Source: an uncultured Gammaproteobacteria bacterium (GTDB lineage Bacteria; Pseudomonadota; Gammaproteobacteria; GCA-002705445; GCA-002716945). From it: a DNA stretch of 32,000 nt. Shown here piece by piece: positions 18,959 to 25,297 of this stretch. The stretch lies in the NCBI GenBank assembly GCA_902535975.1, contig CACAVP010000002.1:1-32000 (forward strand). Direction: 5' to 3'. A program made the position numbers and the translations under genes. How positions within the stretch are numbered: position 1 is the stretch's first letter; every line of letters begins with the position of its first letter. The notes below the pieces were generated by a model. That model did not search any database. It was not told the DNA's origin and was given only the letters and a program-made list of their open reading frames with translations.

Positions 18959-19289
18959 TTATGATATCCCTATTAATATTATATCCTTTCTTTGAAAAAT
19001 ATTTTTCAAACTCTGCAGTAAATGTCTCTTTATTATAGTTCTTATTCACAGAAGTTACAGCTTGAGCAACAAATGCTTTTAGCTCCCATTTCATAAATTG
19101 TGAGTTACCTATGGATGGGTATTTTTTTTTGTTGAGAGATATTTGCGCTATGATCTCTTCCCAAATACTGGGCATGCTTGGTGATGATAAAAGAGCTTCC
19201 AAAACATCTAACCAAATTCCATTCCAAATTAAAGGATCAAGTTCGGAGAATATGTGCCTGACTTTTAGAGGTAAATCTTTATTCATCAT
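18930..19289 (-). CDS. hypothetical cytoplasmic protein, first gene of a four-gene cluster
   Basis: The family is not recognised. About 119 residues with Trp-rich N-terminal text (DPLIWNGIWLDVLEALL, PSIWEEIIAQISL, FMKWELKAFVAQAV) and a charged helical C-terminus (TFTAEFEKYFSKKGY). No signal peptide or membrane helix is evident. Two adjacent ATGs (19289 and 19286) can serve as start; no strong ribosome binding site separates them. It is preceded by a perfect extended -10 promoter element at 19314-19322 and is divergent from tRNA-Thr(TGT)-greA. Real coding is supported by promoter, length and the overlapping downstream genes. Confidence 0.65.
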   Translation of the reverse strand: MMNKDLPLKVRHIFSELDPLIWNGIWLDVLEALLSSPSMPSIWEEIIAQISLNKKKYPSIGNSQFMKWELKAFVAQAVTSVNKNYNKETFTAEFEKYFSKKGYNINRDIINEIYQIINN

Positions 19290-19313
19290 GAAAACTTCGA
19301 TATTATACTTCGT

Positions 19314-19322
19314 ATTATATCA
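19314..19322 (-). promoter_or_regulatory. extended -10 promoter for the unknown four-gene cluster
   Basis: The minus strand reads TGATATAAT (19322 down to 19314): a perfect -10 preceded by the TG of an extended -10. No good -35 is seen. Transcription would begin near 19307, about 18 nt before the first ATG. The same 60-bp gap has TATAAA at 19330-19335 on the plus strand, in the right place for tRNA-Thr(TGT). Confidence 0.5.
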
Positions 19323-19349
19323 TTATGACTATAAATGAATTTAGGAATT

Positions 19350-19423
19350 GCCACCTTAGCTCAGTTGGCCAGAGCAGGGGTTTTGTAAACCTCAGGTCGT
19401 CAGTTCGAATCTGACAGGTGGCT
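19350..19423 (+). tRNA. trnT: tRNA-Thr (anticodon TGT)
   Basis: A 74-nt cloverleaf with perfect acceptor GCCACCT/AGGTGGC, D-arm AGCTCAGTTGGCCAGAGC, anticodon loop TTTGTAA giving TGT, and T-arm CAGTTCGAATCTG. CCA is not encoded. The discriminator is U, the same as in the other tRNA-Thr of the window. It is 21 bases before greA, so the two are probably on one transcript. Confidence 0.95.
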
Positions 19424-19444
19424 CAATTAATTTAGTGAGTACAA

Positions 19445-19918
19445 ATGGATAAGATACCAATGACTGTTGAGGGTGAGAAGTTACTCAGGGATGAGCTTCA
19501 TGAGCTAAAAACTGTGAAACGCCCAATGATAACTGAAGCCATCAAAGAAGCTAGAGAAAAAGGTGACCTAAAGGAAAACGCTGAATATCACGCTGCGCGC
19601 GAACAGCAGAGTTTTGCTGAGGGAAGAATAAAAGATATTGAGGGTAAACTGTCCAATTCTCAGGTTATCGACATATCAAAAATTCCAGCATCAGATAAAG
19701 TCATCTTTGGAACCAGTGTAATTCTAGTTGATGAAAATAATAAAAAAGTCACATATAAGATCGTTGGTGAAGACGAAGCAGACTTAAAAAAAGGAAAGCT
19801 ATCAGTAACATCACCTATTTCTAGGTCTCTTGTGGGGAAAAGCGAAGGTGATGTAGTCACCATCAAGACACCATCTGGGAACATTGAATATGAAATCTTT
19901 GGGGTTAAATATGTCTGA
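19445..19918 (+). CDS. greA: transcription elongation factor GreA
   Basis: GreA enters the secondary channel of RNA polymerase and stimulates cleavage of backtracked RNA. The 157 residues match the family (E. coli 158). The N-terminal coiled coil spans about residues 1-75 with the acidic tip and signature [16 protein letters not shown] (acidic residues D41 and E44), then an FKBP-like C-terminal domain with [30 protein letters not shown] and [11 protein letters not shown]. It follows tRNA-Thr and overlaps the next gene by 8 bases. No frameshift or missing key residue is seen. Confidence 0.97.
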   Translation: MDKIPMTVEGEKLLRDELHELKTVKRPMITEAIKEAREKGDLKENAEYHAAREQQSFAEGRIKDIEGKLSNSQVIDISKIPASDKVIFGTSVILVDENNKKVTYKIVGEDEADLKKGKLSVTSPISRSLVGKSEGDVVTIKTPSGNIEYEIFGVKYV

Positions 19919-20285
19919 AGTACAGAAAAATGTTTTGGGCGAGGATCTAGAGGTCTGTGGGTCAAATCCAGTCACAGGATATTTAAGAGATGGTTGTTGT
20001 AACACTGATAAGTTTGACAGAGGTTCACACACTGTCTGCGCTGTAGTAACCGATGATTTCCTGGAATTTTCGAAATCTAGAGGTAATGATTTAGTTACCC
20101 CAATTCCCGAACTTGATTTTGCAGGACTTAATGATGGTGATTCATGGTGCTTGTGTGCCGATAGATGGCTCGAGGCATATCAAAATCAGAAAGCTCCATT
20201 TGTTAAATTGAAATCAACAAACATCAAAGCTCTTGAAAAAATTGACTTAGATAGTTTAAAAGAATTTGCTCTAGACATTTCTTGA
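19911..20285 (+). CDS. DUF2237 family protein
   Basis: The 124 residues match my memory of the DUF2237 family, small bacterial proteins of unknown function. Conserved text is [55 protein letters not shown] and [15 protein letters not shown]. Six Cys in these motifs (residues 16, 29, 30, 43 and two in WCLCA) suggest a metal or redox site; this is inference. I chose the ATG at 19911, inside the end of greA (8-bp overlap, with GGGG upstream), because family homology starts just after it. It is probably translated by coupling to greA. The stop overlaps the -35 of the next gene's promoter. Confidence 0.85.
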   Translation: MSEVQKNVLGEDLEVCGSNPVTGYLRDGCCNTDKFDRGSHTVCAVVTDDFLEFSKSRGNDLVTPIPELDFAGLNDGDSWCLCADRWLEAYQNQKAPFVKLKSTNIKALEKIDLDSLKEFALDIS

Positions 20286-20310
20286 CATTATTAAGAGCAA
20301 AAAGAATAAT
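20282..20310 (+). promoter_or_regulatory. sigma70-type promoter for glutathione peroxidase, possibly leaderless
   Basis: TTGACA (20282-20287), a 17-base spacer, then AATAAT (20305-20310) is a strong match. Only six bases separate the -10 from the ATG at 20317, so transcription should start at or within a base or two of the ATG. No ribosome binding site is present in between. The -35 covers the stop of the upstream gene. Confidence 0.65.
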
Positions 20311-20316
20311 CCCTAT

Positions 20317-20862
20317 ATGAAGAAATTATTTTTATCCTTATGCATGTTATTATCATTCGTAATGACTGATGCACATTCAAATCAATGTCCAAAAGCCCTA
20401 GACTTTGAAATAAAACGTCTCGGTGAAGATAAAGTTGAGAGTCTTTGCAAGTATAGAGGCAATGTTATTCTTGTGGTTAATACAGCGAGTAAATGTGGCT
20501 TTACTCCTCAGTATGAAGGCTTGGAGAAATTATACTCTGATAAGAAGGATCAAGGCTTTGTAGTTTTAGGTTTTCCATCACATGACTTTTATCAAGAGCC
20601 TGCTCCAGAGCAGGACATTAAAGACTTCTGCAATCTTACATATGATGTCAAGTTTCCAATGTTTACGAAAGTAAATGTAAGAGGTGAAAAAGCGCATCCA
20701 TTTTATAAGAATCTTGCTGCTGAGACAAATAGTTCGCCTAAATGGAACTTTTGGAAATACTTAATTAACAAAGATGGTGAGGTTGTAAAAAGTTACTCTA
20801 TGGTGACTAGTCCAAAAGGCGACAAGCTTGTAAGTATGATTGATAAACTCCTGTCTGAGTAA
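20317..20862 (+). CDS. glutathione peroxidase-family thiol peroxidase, exported
   Basis: This family reduces peroxides with a Cys or Sec, using glutathione or more often thioredoxin. The 181 residues begin with a signal peptide (MKKLFLSLCMLLSFVMTDAHS, cleavage near 20), so periplasmic location is likely. The peroxidatic Cys is C60 in NTASKCGFTPQYEGLEKLY. Tetrad partners are visible as Q93 in YQEP and W143-N144 in KWNFWKY. C105 in DFCNLTYD is a candidate resolving Cys. The motif normally read FPCNQFGxQEP is FPSHDFYQEP here, one residue shorter. It follows DUF2237 with its own promoter and converges on the next gene with 5 bases between stops. Confidence 0.88.
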   Translation: MKKLFLSLCMLLSFVMTDAHSNQCPKALDFEIKRLGEDKVESLCKYRGNVILVVNTASKCGFTPQYEGLEKLYSDKKDQGFVVLGFPSHDFYQEPAPEQDIKDFCNLTYDVKFPMFTKVNVRGEKAHPFYKNLAAETNSSPKWNFWKYLINKDGEVVKSYSMVTSPKGDKLVSMIDKLLSE

Positions 20863-20867
20863 TATAG

Positions 20868-21983
20868 TTAACAGTTACTTGTCGTAAATTTACTCACTGT
20901 CTCGTAAACATTTTTATGTGCTTTTTTGTTATCTGGATCATTTTTATAATCCTCTGCAAAATTAAATTTATACAGATACAAAGGTTTACCTTCGACTTCT
21001 CCAAGTAGACAAACTCTCTTTCGTGATAGTATTTCACTCCATGTCTCGCGCACTATAGACCAATACTCTTTGGTGTCATTCCAGTAGTCGTGCGCGGGAG
21101 AGAAATCATAATTTGATATTCTTTGGTACCTTGCTACCCCAAACTCAGAACCAAGATACTTATTTGGAAAAATAATTTTTTCATTTAACTCTTCCATAAT
21201 CCATCCCCAAGGCATAACAGTAATTTTATTTAATCCATTAAGAAGACTATAGTCGTCTCTGACGGAAAATTCTCTCCGCGGTAACGGTCTTGGAGTTGGC
21301 TTACTAATCCACCTTGACCCTGCTTCACTATGTAACCACCTCCCGTATGACTCATATCTTGGGGAGTCATCTACTTGGTATACTGACTGACTCCAAGTAT
21401 TTTCATAGTCAACGATGTCTATGAGATCCCAAGTATTATTATTTATATAATTTAAAATTTTGCTATCTTCGTAGGTCCAGTCTTGCCTCCAGTGTTTCTG
21501 AATGTAGGGGCCCGTGGTAGTGCCCTTATCATCTCTAAAATACATCATCATGATATGTTGTAATGAGATATAATTAGGTTCATCTTTCAAAACTATCACC
21601 ATTTCTGTACCCCAGGATTGATAAGGATTGTCCAGCTTGTAATCTCTCTTACTTCCAAAAGTTTCTATAAACTCAAAACTTACCCTATACTCACCAACCA
21701 TAGATAATATAGCTAATCTATCTTGCGATTTTTTGTCTGATTGCATATCTTGAAGCTCTTGGAAATATCTTGAGGTGCTCTCATCCAGTTCAACATCAAG
21801 TCCTTTAGTTGTACCGCCTCGAATATCCTGATACTTGTATCTATCGAGTAACCAATTAATATCGTTTTGATTAACCTTGTCTTTTATTTTTTGGGCTTTT
21901 ACACTATGTGTTGCTAAAATGAGAGCTAAAATAATACAAGAAAAAAATACATGCTTAATAGTTTTTGAAAAGCTCATTCTCAT
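20868..21983 (-). CDS. DUF6607-like exported protein
   Basis: About 371 residues with a signal peptide (MRMSFSKTIKHVFFSC, then IILALILATHSVKA, cleavage near 30). The mature part resembles what I recall of DUF6607, proteins of unknown function: MVGEYRVSFEFIETF near 95-109, KHWRQDWTYE at 163-172, WSQSVYQVDDSPRYES at 197-212 and PLPRREF at 233-239. It is rich in Trp and Tyr, and only two Cys are in the mature part. The start may be 21983 or the ATG at 21977; no clear ribosome binding site decides. It lies downstream of the peroxiredoxin on the same strand, after a 46-codon possible small gene. Assignment of the family is from memory, so medium confidence; that it is an exported protein is clear. 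Confidence 0.7.
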   Translation of the reverse strand: MRMSFSKTIKHVFFSCIILALILATHSVKAQKIKDKVNQNDINWLLDRYKYQDIRGGTTKGLDVELDESTSRYFQELQDMQSDKKSQDRLAILSMVGEYRVSFEFIETFGSKRDYKLDNPYQSWGTEMVIVLKDEPNYISLQHIMMMYFRDDKGTTTGPYIQKHWRQDWTYEDSKILNYINNNTWDLIDIVDYENTWSQSVYQVDDSPRYESYGRWLHSEAGSRWISKPTPRPLPRREFSVRDDYSLLNGLNKITVMPWGWIMEELNEKIIFPNKYLGSEFGVARYQRISNYDFSPAHDYWNDTKEYWSIVRETWSEILSRKRVCLLGEVEGKPLYLYKFNFAEDYKNDPDNKKAHKNVYETVSKFTTSNC

Positions 21984-21998
21984 AGTTAATACATGGGC

Positions 21999-22139
21999 TT
22001 ATCGACAGACAACATGATTACTGATAATTGCTTCTTTCAAGGTCACCGAATTATCCTTGTCTGCTGAAACCATATTAATCACGCTTATGAAAACAAGAAT
22101 AAATGCTATTTCGATGAAATGTGACTCAATAAAATTCAT
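21999..22139 (-). CDS. possible small exported peptide (46 codons)
   Basis: A short frame starts MNFIESHFIEIAFILVFISV, continues INMVSADKDNSVTLKE and ends HVVCR, 15 bases before the DUF6607-like start. The first 25 residues look like a signal peptide (hydrophobic IAFILVFISV, possible cleavage after VSA). A ribosome binding site is not present right before the ATG; instead a perfect hairpin lies there (22146-22160). I do not recognise it. It could be a real small gene or chance, since AT-rich DNA makes hydrophobic frames easily. Confidence 0.3.
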   Translation of the reverse strand: MNFIESHFIEIAFILVFISVINMVSADKDNSVTLKEAIISNHVVCR

Positions 22140-22145
22140 GATTTA

Positions 22146-22160
22146 AGGAGAGCCTCTCCT
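22146..22160. repeat. 15-bp inverted repeat beside the small frame
   Basis: AGGAGA-GCC-TCTCCT is a perfect 6-bp inverted repeat. On the minus strand it ends six bases before the ATG at 22139 and its 5' arm contains AGGAG. It is not followed by a T run, so it is a poor terminator for the peroxiredoxin. It may be an RNA processing or stability element. Confidence 0.4.
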
Positions 22161-22244
22161 AGGGAGTAAGAGAGACTCAGGGTAAAATAATATTCTCTGA
22201 TGAAACCACAAATGAGGAGGTAAAGATGGATCATCATGCAAACA

Positions 22245-22934
22245 TTATTTGTTGTCTTGTTTGGTTGGATCGCTTACTAACCTTAAATAAGGCTTCAATG
22301 TGTTCCATCCATCAGGAAATAATTCTTTCGCTTGAATATCATCAAGATTAGGAACTATTATACAATCATCGCCATTTTTCCAATCAACAGGCGTAGCCAC
22401 TTTATGATCGGCAGTAAGCCTAATTGAATCTAGTGCACGTAGAATTTCATTAAAATTTCTTCCTGTACTTGCTGGATATGTCATCATTAGTTTAATTTTT
22501 TTATCAGGGCCAATAATAAAAACACTTCTGATGGTTAAATTCTCCAACTCAGCAGGATGAATCATTCCGTACATCTCGGCAATTTTTCGATCTTTATCTG
22601 CAATTAAAGGAAAATTTATTGGTGCACCTTTGAAGTTATCGCAAACATCAGCGATATCACTCTCCCAGCTAGTATGCTCAGAGACGCTATCAACAGATAG
22701 GCCAATAATCTTACAGTTTCTTTTGTCAAACTCAGGCTTTAACGCTGCAGTTCGAGATAGTTCAGTACTACACACTGGCGTGAAATCTTTTGGATGAGAA
22801 AAGATCATTGCATAGCTACTTCCTATCCATTCATGGAAACTTATGTCTCCAGTTGTTGTCTCAGCCTTAAAATCAGGTGCTGTATCACCTATTCTAAGTG
22901 CCAGTGGTTTTTTCTTAAAAATTTTTCCTAACAT
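22245..22934 (-). CDS. 1-Cys peroxiredoxin (Prx6 type)
   Basis: Reduces hydrogen peroxide, organic peroxides or peroxynitrite in the cytoplasm. The 229 residues match the Prx6 group in length. C55 in SHPKDFTPVCSTELSRTA is the peroxidatic Cys; NLTIRSVFIIGPDKKIK includes the conserved Arg; MTYPASTGRNFNEILRALDS and PVDWKNGDDCIIVPNL followed by FPDGWNTLKPYLR are typical of the Prx6 C-terminal domain. Other Cys occur (NCKII, DVCDNF, DDCIIV) but none is at the C-terminal resolving position of 2-Cys enzymes. AGGAG lies seven bases before the ATG. It follows azoR by 24 bases and is probably transcribed from the regulated promoter before azoR. Confidence 0.9.
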   Translation of the reverse strand: MLGKIFKKKPLALRIGDTAPDFKAETTTGDISFHEWIGSSYAMIFSHPKDFTPVCSTELSRTAALKPEFDKRNCKIIGLSVDSVSEHTSWESDIADVCDNFKGAPINFPLIADKDRKIAEMYGMIHPAELENLTIRSVFIIGPDKKIKLMMTYPASTGRNFNEILRALDSIRLTADHKVATPVDWKNGDDCIIVPNLDDIQAKELFPDGWNTLKPYLRLVSDPTKQDNK

Positions 22935-22958
22935 ATTTTGTCTCCTGACTATTTAACC

Positions 22959-23582
22959 TTATAGGGTGTTTATATTTGCAAGTTTAAGTGCTACATCCAG
23001 AGCATTCTTTTCTGCTGTCTCGGCGTCAAATAACGTTCTGTCAACAACTACTCTCTCTATTTTTTTGAACCCAAGAAATGTTAGCCATAAGTTCACATAT
23101 GGTTTTTGCATATCAAAAGACTCAAATCCTGTTCCTTCACTGTATCCATCACCTGTTGCGTAGATAATTGTTGCTGTCTTGTCTGTCATAAGACCTTTGT
23201 AACCATCTTCTGGGGTATAACTCCAGGACATGCCTGGCTGAGTAATGATGTCTATGTAGTGTTTGAGCTTATATGGAATATTAAAATTCCACATAGGGAC
23301 ACTGAACAAATAATGATCAGCATTATTAAATTCATCAAATATGTTTTTTACATTTGACCAGGCTGAGACTTCGTCAGCTGATGGATCTGTACCACTAATG
23401 ACCGAGTATTTTGCGTTCAGCATATCTCCATCAAATTCAGGCAAATTCAGTGACCATGGATTGATATGATTTAACTCAAGGTCTGGTATATTTTTTTTAG
23501 CTTGTTCTATATAAGCTTGTGCTATTTTTGTAGAATGTGACCTTTCACCTCTGGGTGAACACTCTATGTAGTTGATTTTCAT
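22959..23582 (-). CDS. azoR: FMN-dependent NADH:quinone/azo reductase (AzoR type)
   Basis: A flavodoxin-fold reductase of quinones and azo compounds, thought to protect from thiol and quinone stress. The 207 residues show the FMN phosphate loop SPRGERSHS at 9-17, PMWNFNIPYKLKHYID from residue 96 (isoalloxazine contact) and QPGMSWSYTPEDGYKGLMTD. E. coli AzoR is 201 residues with PMYNFNI at the same place. The start is supported by GAGGAG six bases upstream. It is the first gene of an azoR-peroxiredoxin pair with a promoter at 23614-23642 carrying a Fur-like palindrome. The true substrate cannot be told from sequence. Confidence 0.85.
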   Translation of the reverse strand: MKINYIECSPRGERSHSTKIAQAYIEQAKKNIPDLELNHINPWSLNLPEFDGDMLNAKYSVISGTDPSADEVSAWSNVKNIFDEFNNADHYLFSVPMWNFNIPYKLKHYIDIITQPGMSWSYTPEDGYKGLMTDKTATIIYATGDGYSEGTGFESFDMQKPYVNLWLTFLGFKKIERVVVDRTLFDAETAEKNALDVALKLANINTL

Positions 23583-23613
23583 AAATTTCTCCTCATTTAT
23601 ATATTAGAGTTTA

Positions 23614-23642
23614 ATTATATGAGAGTAATTCTCATTTGTAAA
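23614..23642 (-). promoter_or_regulatory. azoR promoter with a Fur-like operator in the spacer
   Basis: TTTACA (23637-23642), 17 bases, TATAAT (23614-23619) is a strong promoter. The spacer (plus strand 23620-23634) reads TGAGAGTAATTCTCA, a 7-1-7 palindrome with one mismatch. It resembles the Fur consensus TGATAATNATTATCA, of which TGAGAAT/ATTCTCA is a known variant. A second related site, GGAATTATTATCATTCC (23645-23661), lies just upstream of the -35. Binding between -35 and -10 would block polymerase. Fur is the best guess; another redox or metal regulator is possible. Confidence 0.65.
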
Positions 23643-23732
23643 TAGGAATTATTATCATTCCAAATGGAAAAGAAAAGGCTCTTTAGACCGCGCTAGTCAT
23701 TAATCGGGTCAATTATTGGATTAAACTAAAGA

Positions 23733-24473
23733 TTACCAGTATTTTTCGAGAGTGATGTTGCCAGGTTTGCTTCTTCGGTTTCTCTCAAGACCATAGGTGC
23801 CTAGAAGGTCTACCATGTCATTAATCATGTCTGGGTTACCGCATAGCATGAACTGTGATGATGAATTTATTTCTCCACAAATATTTGTAATTGATCCATC
23901 TTTTATAGCATCAGGGATTCGTGCGTTTATGGTGTTATCGATTTTTTCTCTGGTTACTGTTTGGAGATATTTAAGTTGATTAGGGTGTTTTGCTTGAAGC
24001 TCTTTTATCTGATCCTGATATGCTAGTTCACCATATGTACGAACACCATGAATTAGCACTATTTCTTTGAAACGCTTCCATGGCGAATCAGTCTTTAGCA
24101 ATGAGATGAAAACTCCTAATCCTGTTCCGGTTGCTACTAGCCATAACTTATCGCCATCAGGCACCTCATCCATGATAAAGAATCCTGATGCTTTATCCAT
24201 CACAAAAATAGAATCATTTGTCTCGAGTTTATGTAAATGGGGAGTGAGTTTGCCATCGGGAACATTTACATATATTACCTCTAGAAAATCTTCTTGAGGA
24301 GCACTTACGAGTGAGTATGGTCGTGAGACAAGATCTCCATCAAGTTTGAGGCCGATTTTAGTAAATTGACCAGCAATATACGGAGGTATATTATTTTCAA
24401 ATCGTATTGAAACTAGATCATCAGTCCATCTTGTTTGATCGATAACCTTTGATTCTATCCAATTGATTGCCAT
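23733..24473 (-). CDS. fpr: ferredoxin/flavodoxin-NADP+ reductase
   Basis: Transfers electrons between NADPH and ferredoxin or flavodoxin. The 246 residues match bacterial class II enzymes (E. coli Fpr 248). RPYSLVSAP at 51-59 binds FAD; LVATGTGLGVFISLL around 112-126 is the NADP pyrophosphate site; FMLCGNPDMINDMVDLL near the end is the nicotinamide/NADP region; the chain ends EKYW with an aromatic residue over the flavin, as E. coli ends in VW. It is transcribed from a consensus promoter (24506-24534) divergent from birA. It has oxidative-stress genes downstream on the same strand, but these have their own promoter. No strong ribosome binding site is visible. Confidence 0.9.
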   Translation of the reverse strand: MAINWIESKVIDQTRWTDDLVSIRFENNIPPYIAGQFTKIGLKLDGDLVSRPYSLVSAPQEDFLEVIYVNVPDGKLTPHLHKLETNDSIFVMDKASGFFIMDEVPDGDKLWLVATGTGLGVFISLLKTDSPWKRFKEIVLIHGVRTYGELAYQDQIKELQAKHPNQLKYLQTVTREKIDNTINARIPDAIKDGSITNICGEINSSSQFMLCGNPDMINDMVDLLGTYGLERNRRSKPGNITLEKYW

Positions 24474-24499
24474 TATGTTAAGTTACTCATAATTTATGT

Positions 24500-24529
24500 G
24501 TGACAATAATAAGTTATTGAAATTATCAT
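24500..24529 (+). promoter_or_regulatory. possible birA promoter, facing the fpr promoter
   Basis: GTGACA (24500-24505), 18 bases, TATCAT (24524-24529) are each one mismatch from consensus. The ATG of birA is nine bases after the -10, so the transcript would have almost no leader, and no ribosome binding site is seen. The -10 touches the -35 of the fpr promoter. Confidence 0.4.
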
Positions 24530-24534
24530 GTCAA
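24506..24534 (-). promoter_or_regulatory. sigma70-type promoter of fpr
   Basis: TTGACA (24529-24534), a 17-base spacer and TATTAT (24506-24511) on the minus strand: perfect -35, 5/6 -10. The leader to the fpr ATG would be about 25 nt. I saw no SoxS-like site, but the gap is only 65 bp and shared with birA. Confidence 0.75.
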
Positions 24535-24538
24535 AGTA

Positions 24539-25297
24539 ATGTTGGAAATCTCTAAATTAAAAAAAGATCTCTCAAAGATTTTATATAACAATAAACCTAT
24601 AAGGGTATTATTCAAAAATCATTTAAGTTCAACGAATGATTATTTTAAATATAAATACATCAAAGATCAGTGTCCAATTATCATAATCACAAATAATCAA
24701 AGAGCATCAAGGGGAAGGAATAACAAAATATGGTACAGTTTCAACCAAAAATCTCTCTCATTTAGTTTGTGCTTAAAATTGAATGCCAATCAAACAGAAT
24801 TAGGAAAATTAAATTATCTTTCTTGCTTAGCTGCATTGAGAGCGTTTAAAAATACAACGAATCACGCTTTGAACATAAAATGGCCAAATGATATATATCT
24901 AGATGATAAAAAAGTTTCCGGCATCCTGATTGAATCTCAGTCTTGTGGAAAAGATATTTTTTTATCTTTGGGTATTGGTGTAAATATAAGCGTTGATGAA
25001 TCATTTAATGTAAATCAGCCACACTCAAATCTGGGTATAAACATCGATAATACAAAGTTAATTTATTTGTTTTGTAATAATTTGGTTAATTTTTTAAAAA
25101 AAGAAAATTATGACGAATTAGTAAGAGAATATAATGATAATTTGTTTGCTATCAATAGATATGTATCTGCCTCAATAGACGATGTTAGTCATGAAGGAGT
25201 TCTAATGGGTATTAGTAATACTGGAGAGCTAATAATAAATACAGGCAACAATGTTTTGACAATTAATGATATTAACAGCACATTAACAATGATATGA
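24539..25297 (+). CDS. birA: biotin-[acetyl-CoA-carboxylase] ligase without the HTH domain
   Basis: Makes biotinyl-AMP and attaches biotin to the carrier protein of acetyl-CoA carboxylase. The 252 residues contain the catalytic domain only: SSTNDYFK near 30-37, the nucleotide/biotin loop QRASRGRNNKIWYSF around 54-68, KWPNDI at 114-119, KVSGILIE at 125-132, LGIGVNIS, and a small C-terminal beta domain. The N-terminal winged-helix repressor domain of E. coli BirA (about 65 residues) is absent, so it should not regulate bio genes. The usual GRGRRGRxW loop is relaxed to SRGRNNKIW; its key Arg and Trp remain. The gene is more AT-rich than its neighbours. It overlaps coaX by 4 bases. Confidence 0.9.
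   Translation: MLEISKLKKDLSKILYNNKPIRVLFKNHLSSTNDYFKYKYIKDQCPIIIITNNQRASRGRNNKIWYSFNQKSLSFSLCLKLNANQTELGKLNYLSCLAALRAFKNTTNHALNIKWPNDIYLDDKKVSGILIESQSCGKDIFLSLGIGVNISVDESFNVNQPHSNLGINIDNTKLIYLFCNNLVNFLKKENYDELVREYNDNLFAINRYVSASIDDVSHEGVLMGISNTGELIINTGNNVLTINDINSTLTMI

Noticed and set aside
22226-22351. Plus-strand 41-codon frame after a perfect AGGAGGT
   Set aside because: The ribosome-binding-like sequence is good, but the frame is mostly antisense to the conserved peroxiredoxin C-terminus, starts with no signal or family text, and is likely chance.
23733-24473. SoxS/SoxR-type regulation of fpr as in E. coli
   Set aside because: No recognisable SoxS box was seen in the 65-bp gap and the promoter is close to consensus, so constitutive expression fits better.
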